From the NCBI GenBank assembly GCA_049334165.1, contig JBEGHD010000013.1: a stretch of DNA of 64,000 nt; one strand, written 5' to 3'. A program made the translations under genes and the position numbers. This stretch comes from JBEGHD01 sp049334165. GTDB lineage: Bacteria > Bacteroidota > Bacteroidia > Flavobacteriales_D > Sanyastnellaceae. Shown here in pieces: positions 1 through 8,635 of the stretch (the stretch's first letter is position 1; each line of letters starts with the position of its first letter). The notes beneath the pieces are model-generated. The model was not told the origin of the DNA. It made no database searches and saw only the letters and a list, made by a program, of their open reading frames with translations.

Positions 1-1
1 T

Positions 2-949
2 GCTAAAGAAAATCGATTGAAGCAACAGGCCGAAGCTCGATTTTTCGTTTTCGAGGATAGTAAAAACCGATTGTTTTTGGATGTGGCAAAAGCCTACTAC
101 CCGCTTGTTGAAGTTGAAGAAGAGATGAGGCTTGAAAGGGAGAACCTCGATCTATGGAAAAACCTAAAGAGTTTTGTTACTCAACAGTTCGAGTCAGGAA
201 AAAGCCCAATGTCTGATGTGCTCATTGTTGAAATGTCGATCCGCGAATCCAAAACGAAAATTGAGGTGCTCGAATCTCGAAAGGAGGAGTTGAAAGCGGA
301 ATTTAACGCACTTCTGAATCGGGAGGAAACTGAGGATGTGGTGATTCAAACGGATTTAAAGATCGATGGGCTCGAAGAAATGCAAACGGCCGACTCGCTG
401 ATTCAAAACAATCCGAAGCTGTCGGTCTATGACAGACAGATTGAGTCGACACGATTTGCCGAAGAGGCTGCTGAAAAGAGCGGCTTGCCGGGTGTGGGTC
501 TGGGCATAGATTACGTGGTGGTTGGCGAAAGAAGCGATGTCGACCTGCCCGACAATGGCAAAGACGTGGTGATGCCGATGGTCTCCGTTTCTCTGCCGAT
601 TTTCCGCAGGCAGTACAAAGCTGCAAAACGCGAAGCTCAGTTGATGCGCGAAGGCTACGAACTCAAAAAAGAGAATGTAGAAAATGAGCTGCAAGCCGAG
701 CTTTCAACGGCTAAGGCGAGACTCTTTCAAAAGGCGGAATGGGTAAATCTCTACGAACGACAAATCGAGGAAGCTCAAAGAATTTTGGAGTTGTTGCGGA
801 GTGAATACGCCAATTCGGGAACTCGATTCGATGAGATCTTGAGAATACGCCAAAAAATTAACGAATACGAAAAACTGAAGGTCGAAGCACTGGTGGGCTA
901 CCACGTTGAGCTGGCCAGAATTCGATACGTCACTTCAAACGTGAATTAA
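2..949 (+). CDS. TolC/CusC-family outer-membrane efflux channel, 3' part (5' end outside window)
   Basis: The reading frame is open from the first bases of the window, so the gene starts upstream; about 315 C-terminal residues are present. The product is rich in long amphipathic helices with heptad-like spacing, and a central segment holds a beta-strand-like stretch ending in VSLPIFRRQYKAA. This is the usual layout of the second half of a TolC-family protomer, in which helices form the periplasmic tunnel and strands the outer-membrane barrel. The following gene is a CusB-like adaptor with heavy-metal-binding motifs, so this channel probably belongs to a copper/silver-type tripartite RND pump; the inner-membrane pump itself would lie outside the window. 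The TTG at position 17 is internal, not a start. Family assignment is firm; the metal substrate is inferred from the neighbour. Confidence 0.85.
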   Translation, partial: AKENRLKQQAEARFFVFEDSKNRLFLDVAKAYYPLVEVEEEMRLERENLDLWKNLKSFVTQQFESGKSPMSDVLIVEMSIRESKTKIEVLESRKEELKAEFNALLNREETEDVVIQTDLKIDGLEEMQTADSLIQNNPKLSVYDRQIESTRFAEEAAEKSGLPGVGLGIDYVVVGERSDVDLPDNGKDVVMPMVSVSLPIFRRQYKAAKREAQLMREGYELKKENVENELQAELSTAKARLFQKAEWVNLYERQIEEAQRILELLRSEYANSGTRFDEILRIRQKINEYEKLKVEALVGYHVELARIRYVTSNVN

Positions 950-1003
950 ATTTCTTTTGAAACTTCAGGAAAGTAAAACAAGATTGAACTAACAGATAAG
1001 ACG

Positions 1004-2710
1004 ATGAAACAAGGAATAAAAAAATGGACTGTAATCTTGCTGGCCTTTGCAGCGGGAGCACTGTTGGTGTGGTTAGTTTCACCGGGTGAAAACTCGACAG
1101 GCGAAAAATCCTCTCATCAACACGAATCCGAAGAAGGCGAAGTTTGGACATGCTCAATGCACCCAAACGTGCGGAAGAGCGAGCCCGGAGATTGCCCGAT
1201 TTGTGGTATGGACTTAATTAAAGTCGATGAGCAGGCTGCTGGGCTCGACCCCGATGCAGTGGAAATGACGCAAACAGCCATGAAGCTTGCCAACGTGCAA
1301 ACCGTGGAAGTCGGAATGGGAGAAAACGCAAGAAGTTTGCGCCTCACCGGAAAAATCGAGGCTGACGAAAGACTGTCACAGTCACAGTCGAGTCATATTC
1401 CTGGCAGGGTAGAAGAGTTGCTGGTGAATTTTTCTGGTGAATTGGTGAGCAAAGGACAAACGATTGCCCGGGTGTATTCACCCGAGCTCGCAACTGCTCA
1501 AAGAGAATTGCTCGAAGCTGCAAAATACAAATCTTCAGAACCGGAGCTTTTCGAGTCGGCAAAGTCGAAGCTCAGAAACTGGAAATTAACAGAAAAGCAG
1601 ATCGAAGAAATCGTGAGTTCCGGTAAGGTAAAAGAGGTTTTTCCGATTGATGCCGATGTGTCGGGAGTGGTAATGGAGAAGTCAGTGAATGAAGGCGATT
1701 ATGTGAAAGCTGGAGAGCGGATTTACGAAATCGCCAATCTTTCTCGCGTTTGGCTAATGCTCGATGTTTACGAATCAAATCTAAACTGGATTGAGGAAGG
1801 AAGCACAGTGGAGTTTTCGGTTCCATCGATTCCCGATAAGATCTTCGAAGGGCGCGTTTCATTTATCGATCCGGTCATTAATGGAAAGTCGAGAGTGGCG
1901 AAGGCGCGTGTTGTTGTTCAAAATGACGGAGAGCTAAAACCAGGCATGTTTGTGAATGCTGGTTTGACCGCTGGCGAAAAGGAGAACCAGGTATTGTCGG
2001 TTCCGAAAAGCGCAGTGCTGTGGACGGGCAAGCGCTCTGTGGTTTACGTAAAATCGGCCACGGATGCCGGTACGTTTTTTAACATGAGAGAAGTGACGCT
2101 CGGCAAAGATCTGGGAGATTCTTACGAGATCGTGAGCGGTCTGAAAAGTGGCGAAGAAATCGCAGCGAGCGGGGCTTTCAGTATAGATGCGGCAGCCCAA
2201 CTCAACGGAAAGCCAAGCATGATGAGCGTGAAAGGAGACGATCAGAGTAAGAAGGCGATGTTGAGTAATTCCGACAAAGAGAAGTTCAGTAAACTCATTG
2301 ATGATTATTTAAGCTTGAAGAATACTTTGGTGAACGACAATCTATCTGGTTCGAAAGATTCGCGAGAAAAGCTTTCAGAATCGCTGTCTTCACTCAACCT
2401 AAATGGCTTGGATGAAAAAGCTGCCGATCACTGGAAGAGCTTAAAGAGCCAAATGGAAAGGTCTGTCGGTGAAATGGAAAAGGCTGATGCCCTGAGTGAA
2501 ATGCGAAAGCATTTTCAAAGCTTATCGAATGCGATGATCCAGGCAGTCAAAATGTTTGGTACTGGTGGAGACAAGCTTTTCATTCAGCACTGTCCCATGG
2601 CTGATAATAACAACGGGGCGGACTGGCTGAGCAGTGAAGACGAAGTGCTGAACCCTTACTTTGGCGAGTCGATGCTGAAGTGCGGGGAGGTGACTGGAGA
2701 GGTTGAATGA
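1004..2710 (+). CDS. CusB-like RND efflux periplasmic adaptor with heavy-metal-binding domain and DUF3347-like tail
   Basis: A membrane-fusion protein of 568 residues. An N-terminal membrane anchor (about 8-27) is followed by a His/Glu-rich linker and a heavy-metal-binding module at about 47-72, with the motifs CSMHP and CPICGMDL typical of CusB/CzcB-type adaptors. Residues about 105-345 carry the barrel-sandwich/HlyD body (PGRVEELLVNFSGELVSKGQ region) and about 345-400 the membrane-proximal domain. The C-terminal 150 residues look like DUF3347, ending with HCPMA, NPYFG and a final CG pair, likely further Cu/Ag ligands. It starts 54 bases after the TolC-like gene on the same strand, so co-transcription is likely. 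It should link an inner-membrane RND pump to the channel and hand metal to it; substrate identity is inferred. Confidence 0.9.
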   Translation: MKQGIKKWTVILLAFAAGALLVWLVSPGENSTGEKSSHQHESEEGEVWTCSMHPNVRKSEPGDCPICGMDLIKVDEQAAGLDPDAVEMTQTAMKLANVQTVEVGMGENARSLRLTGKIEADERLSQSQSSHIPGRVEELLVNFSGELVSKGQTIARVYSPELATAQRELLEAAKYKSSEPELFESAKSKLRNWKLTEKQIEEIVSSGKVKEVFPIDADVSGVVMEKSVNEGDYVKAGERIYEIANLSRVWLMLDVYESNLNWIEEGSTVEFSVPSIPDKIFEGRVSFIDPVINGKSRVAKARVVVQNDGELKPGMFVNAGLTAGEKENQVLSVPKSAVLWTGKRSVVYVKSATDAGTFFNMREVTLGKDLGDSYEIVSGLKSGEEIAASGAFSIDAAAQLNGKPSMMSVKGDDQSKKAMLSNSDKEKFSKLIDDYLSLKNTLVNDNLSGSKDSREKLSESLSSLNLNGLDEKAADHWKSLKSQMERSVGEMEKADALSEMRKHFQSLSNAMIQAVKMFGTGGDKLFIQHCPMADNNNGADWLSSEDEVLNPYFGESMLKCGEVTGEVE

Positions 2711-2785
2711 AGCGATTGCAAAGTGACAGGAGTCTCTTATCTTTAGCGACTTGATCGAAAAATCAAGACGAAGCCTGAAAACCAA

Positions 2786-4207
2786 ATGAACTTCTCCGAC
2801 CGATTTATTTACACCTTTCGCAGGCTGCTGCCTTCGCCTTTCACCATCGCGATTTTGCTGACGGTGTTTACTTTTCTGATCGCCTTGTTTTTCACTCGCA
2901 CTGCCGATCAGGGTGTTGGAAGTTATGCATTGGAAATTGCCGGCTACTGGCAGGAGGGCTTGTGGAACTCGAACCTCATGGTTTTCGCCATGCAGATGAT
3001 GCTCATCCTGGTGCTCGGTCACGCGCTGGCACTCACTCCGGCAGTCAGCAGAGTGATCGACTACTTCACCGACAACTACTGCACTTCAACAGGTAAAGCT
3101 GCTTTTTGGATTACTTTTTTGACGGTGATGGTAGCGCTCTTCAACTGGGGACTCGGACTCATCTTCGGGGCGGTGTTTGCCAGAAAAGTTGCTGAGAGTG
3201 CCCGAAAGAAAAAGATGGGACTCAACTACCCGCTGCTTGGAGCTGCGGGCTACTCAGGTTTGATGGTGTGGCACGGTGGCTTTTCGGGATCTTCGTTGGT
3301 GAAAGTGGCGGACAACGGACACATCCGCGAGCTGATGCGCGACAACTCACAAAGCATGACCGCTGATCAAATCGCTCAACTCCCTGAGGCGATTACCTAC
3401 ACAGAAACGGTTTTCGGAACGATGAATCTTTCACTGTCTTTTGCGTTGTTACTGATTTTGCCAACGGCCATGTACTGGCTCGGAAATCGCTTGTCGCCTC
3501 AGCCTTTTTCATTGCCTAAAGGAGAAGGTGCACAAACTGAAATTGAAGAGGAGACAGTAGGTGCCGAAAAAATCGATCGCTCGAAGTGGAGTGGGCTTTT
3601 GTTTGGAATTCTTTTTCTGGGCGTTGCCGGCTACACAGCCGTTTCCGACCCGGGATTTGCAGAACTGAAATTTATTACGCCCAACTATCTCAACTTTTTG
3701 CTCCTTGGTTTGGGATTGCTATTCCATCGCAGTTTCAAGTCATTTCTATCGGCCGTTGATGACGCTATTGGCGGAGCTGCCGGAATTCTCATTCAGTTTC
3801 CGCTCTATTTTGGAATTATGGCCATCATGAACCACAGCGGAATGGTGGAGCAAATTTCGGGTTGGTTTGTGGAAATCTGTAAAGACTCTTCTTCCCCAGA
3901 AACGCTGTATCCGATTCTCACCTTTTTCTCAGCTGGACTGGTAAACATTTTTGTTCCCAGTGGAGGAGGACAGTGGGCCGTTCAGGGACCGATCATTGTC
4001 CAGGCCGCCACCGACATGGGTGTGCCGCTCACTAAAAGTATCATGGCGCTGGCCTATGGCGATCAGATCACCAATATGCTTCAGCCATTTTGGGCACTTC
4101 CGCTCCTCGGAATCACCGGACTGAAAGCCCGCGACATTTTGCCGTTTACCCTCTTTCTACTGGTGCTTGGGTTGGTGATTTTTATTGGTGGGTTGTTGAT
4201 TTTTTGA
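2786..4207 (+). CDS. Short-chain fatty acid transporter, AtoE family
   Basis: A polytopic membrane protein of 473 residues with roughly a dozen hydrophobic segments. The N-terminus (FIYTFRRLLPSPFTIAILL), the GLGLIFGAVFARKVA segment, the WHGGFSGSSL motif and the NIFVPSGGGQWAVQGP motif are characteristic of the AtoE/COG2031 family, which is linked to short-chain fatty-acid uptake next to acetoacetate metabolism in E. coli. No acyl-CoA transferase or thiolase genes are adjacent, so the substrate cannot be read from context. It follows the efflux adaptor by 75 bases without an obvious terminator. Length is normal for the family. Confidence 0.88.
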   Translation: MNFSDRFIYTFRRLLPSPFTIAILLTVFTFLIALFFTRTADQGVGSYALEIAGYWQEGLWNSNLMVFAMQMMLILVLGHALALTPAVSRVIDYFTDNYCTSTGKAAFWITFLTVMVALFNWGLGLIFGAVFARKVAESARKKKMGLNYPLLGAAGYSGLMVWHGGFSGSSLVKVADNGHIRELMRDNSQSMTADQIAQLPEAITYTETVFGTMNLSLSFALLLILPTAMYWLGNRLSPQPFSLPKGEGAQTEIEEETVGAEKIDRSKWSGLLFGILFLGVAGYTAVSDPGFAELKFITPNYLNFLLLGLGLLFHRSFKSFLSAVDDAIGGAAGILIQFPLYFGIMAIMNHSGMVEQISGWFVEICKDSSSPETLYPILTFFSAGLVNIFVPSGGGQWAVQGPIIVQAATDMGVPLTKSIMALAYGDQITNMLQPFWALPLLGITGLKARDILPFTLFLLVLGLVIFIGGLLIF

Positions 4208-4229
4208 AGAATAAACTAGGCACAGTCAA

Positions 4230-5054
4230 TCAGTCAAGGATGCGGGCATTAACAATAAAGTCTTCACCATGATGTGTGTACTCAAATCGTGCTTCTTTTC
4301 GATTTTCAGGATTTATTGTATATGTACCTCTTGGGCTGAAGGTCCCGCTTCCACTAAGGTGACCGATTAGATTTCTTCCTTTCATTGCAAGTGTAAGGTC
4401 CTCGCTGGTAATCGTATCTCCTTCATTATTGAAGTTAAACGCGTATGATTCCGGTTCTAAAGAAAGATCACCGGGGTATGCCACATGACTGAAATCCGGA
4501 TACCTTACTGAAAATTCGAAATCAAATGAATCTGTCTCATTCTCAAAGGCTCCTCTGAATTTTCCATATGTCAAGAACTCATAATAGTACTCTATTAAAT
4601 AATATGTCGCATTTGTGCTATCGCGACCTGTTGAATTAGGATAACATTCATTGTCAACCGGATATTCGATCACGTGGCTTACAGTAATGTTCGCGGGGCG
4701 AGGAACTCCTGAGTGCGTGCGTGAAAAAACAGGTTCATTAATTACCTCTGCCCCTAGATACCACGTGTGCTCAATATCATCGTTTATGAAAGGTGAACTG
4801 AACTCGACTTCATTTGCAAATACAGAATCTGGCGGGGTTTTGCTTAAGCCATCAAAAAGATAAAGCTCACGCATAATGATTTCTGCGGTAGGTTCTTCCA
4901 CTCCATAACAAGAATCGTAATTTGGACACTCAGGATTAGTCGGATCGCAGCACTCTTCATCGTTGTCTTTTCGGCAACTTGAAATGGAGATTGCAAAAGC
5001 AAAAAGAATGATCAGAAGTGAAGTTGGCTGTTTGTGAAGAGTAATAATTTCCAT
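4230..5054 (-). CDS. Predicted outer-membrane/surface lipoprotein, unknown function
   Basis: A 274-residue protein with a lipoprotein signal: hydrophobic residues 13-26 and lipobox ISSC, with Cys27 as the acylated residue. A Cys-rich segment follows (ECCDPTNPECPNYDSC). The rest looks like a beta-rich domain with many aromatic and acidic residues (for example DFEFSVRYPDFSHVAYPGDL), and I do not recognise a family. The ATG at 5054 is preferred over the in-frame TTG one codon upstream. The gene converges with the AtoE gene (22 bases between stops). The Lys/Asp-rich stretch after the Cys (RKDNDE) could resemble an export signal for Bacteroidota surface lipoproteins, but that is inference. Confidence 0.75.
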   Translation of the reverse strand: MEIITLHKQPTSLLIILFAFAISISSCRKDNDEECCDPTNPECPNYDSCYGVEEPTAEIIMRELYLFDGLSKTPPDSVFANEVEFSSPFINDDIEHTWYLGAEVINEPVFSRTHSGVPRPANITVSHVIEYPVDNECYPNSTGRDSTNATYYLIEYYYEFLTYGKFRGAFENETDSFDFEFSVRYPDFSHVAYPGDLSLEPESYAFNFNNEGDTITSEDLTLAMKGRNLIGHLSGSGTFSPRGTYTINPENRKEARFEYTHHGEDFIVNARILD

Positions 5055-5169
5055 CAATTAGAACAGTGTTAAGTATTGATATGAGGAGTAAGGTAAAAAA
5101 ACTTTTAGAAACCAAGACTTTAACTAGTTTGATCTATTTAGCCTTACCAACCTTAAACAAGAAAACTGA

Positions 5170-7398
5170 TTACTCGATCACCAACTTTTTAGAGGATCTA
5201 CTGCCATTGGCCGTTGTGATGACGATCACATAAACACCCCTCGGCAATTCGTGAGTTTCAATGTGAATTTCTTTTTCAGTAGAATTCACTACGGGAAGAA
5301 CCTCCTGTCCAAGCATGTTCTTCAAGACAATGCGCTTTGGAATTGAGTTTCCTTTTTCAAACCTTACGGTAATTCGATCGCTAGCAGGGTTTGGATAAAT
5401 GGTCACGTCATCCTCGCCTATTGTATTTTCACCAACGCTGATCATTGGATCGATGCCAGCGTAAAAAGCTACGCCACCGCCAATTTGACCGTAAAAAAGA
5501 TCTGGCCAGCCATCGTTGTTGATGTCTTCGAGCCAAACTGCACAGTCATCTCCCTCTTTGATATCCGCCAGCTGCTCTTCAACGAGGTTAAACTCGCCAT
5601 CGAGGTTTCCGTTGATGTTGTCGTAAAAGTTGATGATTCCCACTTCTGTTCCCACGAGTAGTTTGCGTTGTCCGCTTTGCAAAAACATGTGCGGAACGCT
5701 GTAGCCGTTGATACCGAGTTCGTTGCTGGCAATTACGCCACCGAGCGTTTCTTCAATCAATTCGAAAGAGGCCGCTTGAGCTGTACCGTTGTTTTTGATG
5801 TAATTGATGTTTCCGTTTTTCTCGCCAACGAGAAGGTCCAGAATGCCATCTCCATCCACGTCAAAAAACTGTGGAGTTGCCGCCACTCCCACATCTATAG
5901 CCTCACCTCCGGCATACTGAAGCGGTGTGGCACCTCCGGAAAAATCAGCAGTGTTTCCCGATCCGGCAGAGTTGGTAAAAAGTAGGAGTTCTCCGCTGTT
6001 CACGCCAAGCACGAGATCCTGATCACCATCGCCATCGATGTCGCCAAAAGCGGGGTAGAGGTTCGTGTGTGCTTCGTGGCTCAGGTCGGCATAATCATCG
6101 GTGATGAAAGTAAACTGAGGCGATGAAGTTGTTCCGGTGTTTTCGTAAAGCGCCACACTCGAAGGCGAATTTCCTCCGTCCTGGTAGTATTGCTTGTTTC
6201 CAACCAGCAAGTCTTTGAGGCCGTCACCGTTGTAGTCGAAAAGCACGGGATAGGCATTGGTGCCCCGATCGATCATTCCGTCTTGCAAGAAGTTCTTCTG
6301 TTGCAGCTCGAAATAAGGAAGGTCGTTTGTTCCAGTGTTTTTGTAGAACCACGCGCTGGAATCGTCTTCCACGGCAAACTGCGCATTGGGAGAAACTACC
6401 AAATCGTCAATGTTGTCGCCATCGAGATCGAGAAAGTAGGCGGCTGGAAACTTGGTGAGATCGACTGCAACATCGCCAGCCAGAGAGGCGGGAAAATCCG
6501 TGTACTGAGCTGTAACGCTATCAGGTGTTTGTTCTCCAGGTCCGTTCTCAAGAGCGATCAGGTTGTCAAAAGTCACATCTCCAATAATTACTTCTCCGTA
6601 GCCATCACCGTTGAGGTCTCTGAAAGCGAGTGTTCCCCCGGTGTGGCGTTCACCTCCACTCGAAGAGCGAGGGTCGACTACGTTAAAAGAGCATTCTTCG
6701 CCCAGGAAAATGGTGTTGTCTTCGGCACCTTCTTTCACGTAGCCCCAGCATCGGTTGCCCAAATCGAAATCGAGCGATTCGCTGTCACCGTTTTGAGCAG
6801 ACTGACCGCAGAAATAATAGATCGTACTGGCACCCTCTGTGAAACTCAAAATGTCCAGATCTCCATCTCCGTCATAATCTTCGATAATAGGAATGTCGAT
6901 ATTTACGCAGTAGAGGCTGGCATCGAACGGGTTGCCAAAATTGTAGGTAGACTGAAGCATAGGTGAAGCGAGTTCGAAAAAGGGCCCAAAGTCACCGATG
7001 TTTTTATATACCCGCACACCACTTTGTTCGCTGGTGAATAGATCCAAAAGCCCGTCTCCGTTGTAATCACGCATTAGTGCCCAAGCCTCAAGTTCCGGGA
7101 AGATGTCCAGCAGCTCGTCATAGCGGTGTTTGTAGATGGGAGTTTCTCCGGGCTCGGCAATATTGTGAAAAAGCATGATGCGATCTCCGATGCGATCAAA
7201 AACAAACAGGTCGTCATTTCCACTGGCAAAAAGATCGAAGTTTGAAAACTGAGGAGAGTTGAATCCTCCAGCCCAGGGGTTCAGCATCGGCTCACCATCT
7301 TTAATCACTTCTATGGAATCGTCTCTTTCAAAAGCGAGTTGCCCGAAAACAGTTGAGGTCAAAACCAAAGCGATAACGATCGACAGAATTTTTTTCAT
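5170..7398 (-). CDS. Secreted FG-GAP/VCBS repeat protein with T9SS type A sorting domain
   Basis: About 742 residues beginning MKKILSIVIALVLTSTVFGQ, a clean signal peptide cleaved after VFG; an upstream ATG at 7419 would add seven residues but gives a poorer signal. The body holds repeated FG-GAP/VCBS segments with calcium-type loops such as DYNGDGLLDL, DYDGDGDLDI, DLNGDGYGEV, DIDGDGDQDL and DVDGDGILDL, consistent with an integrin-alpha-like beta-propeller. The last 80 residues (VTIYPNPASDRITVRF ... GVYVIVI ... KKLVIE) are a typical T9SS type A C-terminal sorting domain, so it should be exported across the outer membrane and released or attached at the cell surface. Ligand and role are unknown. 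Confidence 0.92.
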   Translation of the reverse strand: MKKILSIVIALVLTSTVFGQLAFERDDSIEVIKDGEPMLNPWAGGFNSPQFSNFDLFASGNDDLFVFDRIGDRIMLFHNIAEPGETPIYKHRYDELLDIFPELEAWALMRDYNGDGLLDLFTSEQSGVRVYKNIGDFGPFFELASPMLQSTYNFGNPFDASLYCVNIDIPIIEDYDGDGDLDILSFTEGASTIYYFCGQSAQNGDSESLDFDLGNRCWGYVKEGAEDNTIFLGEECSFNVVDPRSSSGGERHTGGTLAFRDLNGDGYGEVIIGDVTFDNLIALENGPGEQTPDSVTAQYTDFPASLAGDVAVDLTKFPAAYFLDLDGDNIDDLVVSPNAQFAVEDDSSAWFYKNTGTNDLPYFELQQKNFLQDGMIDRGTNAYPVLFDYNGDGLKDLLVGNKQYYQDGGNSPSSVALYENTGTTSSPQFTFITDDYADLSHEAHTNLYPAFGDIDGDGDQDLVLGVNSGELLLFTNSAGSGNTADFSGGATPLQYAGGEAIDVGVAATPQFFDVDGDGILDLLVGEKNGNINYIKNNGTAQAASFELIEETLGGVIASNELGINGYSVPHMFLQSGQRKLLVGTEVGIINFYDNINGNLDGEFNLVEEQLADIKEGDDCAVWLEDINNDGWPDLFYGQIGGGVAFYAGIDPMISVGENTIGEDDVTIYPNPASDRITVRFEKGNSIPKRIVLKNMLGQEVLPVVNSTEKEIHIETHELPRGVYVIVITTANGSRSSKKLVIE

Positions 7399-7505
7399 CT
7401 TCAGTAGTTGTTTACTCATTGAGATACAAACAACGCCAAATTAATCAATCGATTGGTATTGTTGGTTACTTAAGTTCTGTATAACTTGGACGCCAAATTT
7501 AGAGC

Positions 7506-8036
7506 ATGGAGTTAGAAAATTGGATTTGGCCGGCTATGTCATTAATCTTGATGGGGCTGGCATTTATCGTAATTTACGTGATTGTGAAAGTTCATTTCGT
7601 GGAGCGTGAGCGACTGCGCTACGCAGAGCAGGTGAACAACAAGATGAGCACATATTTTCCGCTAAAGCTAAAGGCTTATGAGAGGCTGATCTTTTTCGTG
7701 GAGAGAATCACCCCTCAGAGTTTGATTCACAGAGTAAATCGAGGGACCATGACCTCGGCCCAACTGCAGCTAGAATTGTTAAAAGCCATCCGCGAAGAGT
7801 TTGAGCACAACGTGAGCATGCAGATGTACGTGAGCGATCAGAGCTGGCAGTTGGTGGCGGCTTCGCGAGAAGAGGTGTCGCAGTGGATTCGCGAAGCGGC
7901 AAAAAAAGTTGGCCCCAAAGCCAGCGGCCTGGAGCTGAGTCAGCACATCTTTCAGCAGGAAGCGAATAAGAAAAACAACCTTTCGAAACTTGCAATCGCC
8001 AGCCTTAAAAAAGAACTCAGGGAGGAGCTAGGCTGA
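7506..8036 (+). CDS. Conserved Bacteroidota membrane-anchored protein, unknown function (DUF7935-like)
   Basis: 176 residues: one N-terminal transmembrane helix (about 7-28), then a cytoplasmic, mostly helical domain rich in charged residues (YFPLKLKAYERLIFFVERI; LQLELLKAIREEFEHNVSMQMYVSD). It resembles a widespread small Bacteroidota family of unknown function; the DUF number is from memory and uncertain. Its stop overlaps the start of the DUF423 gene (TGATG at 8034-8038), indicating translational coupling. No catalytic motif is visible. Confidence 0.75.
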   Translation: MELENWIWPAMSLILMGLAFIVIYVIVKVHFVERERLRYAEQVNNKMSTYFPLKLKAYERLIFFVERITPQSLIHRVNRGTMTSAQLQLELLKAIREEFEHNVSMQMYVSDQSWQLVAASREEVSQWIREAAKKVGPKASGLELSQHIFQQEANKKNNLSKLAIASLKKELREELG

Positions 8037-8443
8037 TGCAGAATCAAGAAATTTTGAAATCTGGTTTTTTGGCATGGGGTGCTATTCTTCTCGCGCTGGG
8101 TGTTGTTCTCGGAGCCATGGGTGCTCACGCGTTGGAGGCCGAGCTTTCGGCTAGCCAGCTCGATTCTTTCAAGACCGGTGTGCGCTATCAGGTTTGGATG
8201 GGACTGGCTTTGTTGGCGCTGCCCGTCATTCAGCATCTTTCAGGCAAAAACTTAAAATGGGCCATGCGACTTATTTTAATCGGTGTTTTATTTTTCAGTT
8301 TTAGCATTTACCTGCTGAGCCTCCGCCCGTTGATGGGGATGGAAGGCGGTTTGAGATTCCTCGGTCCGGTGACGCCCGTTGGCGGATTGCTGATGATTGT
8401 CGGTTGGGTGCTCGTTTTTGTGACGATGCTTCGCAAGTCTTGA
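8036..8443 (+). CDS. DUF423 (YgdD-like) small membrane protein
   Basis: 135 residues with four predicted membrane helices. The segment GVVLGAMGAHALE followed by SFKTGVRYQVWMGLALL, and the C-terminal FLGPVTPVGGLLMIVGW, are the signature of the DUF423 family. The molecular role of the family is not established. The start codon overlaps the stop of the preceding gene by one base, so the two are probably one transcription unit. Confidence 0.9.
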   Translation: MQNQEILKSGFLAWGAILLALGVVLGAMGAHALEAELSASQLDSFKTGVRYQVWMGLALLALPVIQHLSGKNLKWAMRLILIGVLFFSFSIYLLSLRPLMGMEGGLRFLGPVTPVGGLLMIVGWVLVFVTMLRKS

Positions 8444-8594
8444 TTTCCAAACAGTTTTTCACTTTTTTCATTTCTCTTCGATGCCGTAGTCCACGCGCCT
8501 TTGGTGCCAAAACATATACGTGTCTGTAAACTGTGTGTGAAAAAAAAGCCAAGAATAGCACACATTGGACGTGGGAGGTTCCTCAGAAAGTCCC

Positions 8595-8602
8595 TAATTT
8601 TG
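8595..8602 (+). promoter_or_regulatory. Putative -7 box (TAATTTTG) for pckA
   Basis: TAATTTTG matches the Bacteroidetes -7 consensus TAnnTTTG and sits 33 bases before the pckA ATG. A TTG lies upstream at 8565-8567, but the 27-base spacing is longer than usual, so no -33 element is claimed. Confidence 0.45.
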
Positions 8603-8635
8603 CTTTATAAAGCATGTGAAACCAATTTCAATTTT

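Noticed and set aside
4090..4272. 60-codon ORF at the end of the AtoE gene
   Set aside because: Out-of-frame overlap with a clear transporter gene; no supporting features.
6190..6966. 258-codon ORF opposite the FG-GAP gene
   Set aside because: It mirrors a strongly conserved coding frame on the other strand and shows no domain or start context.
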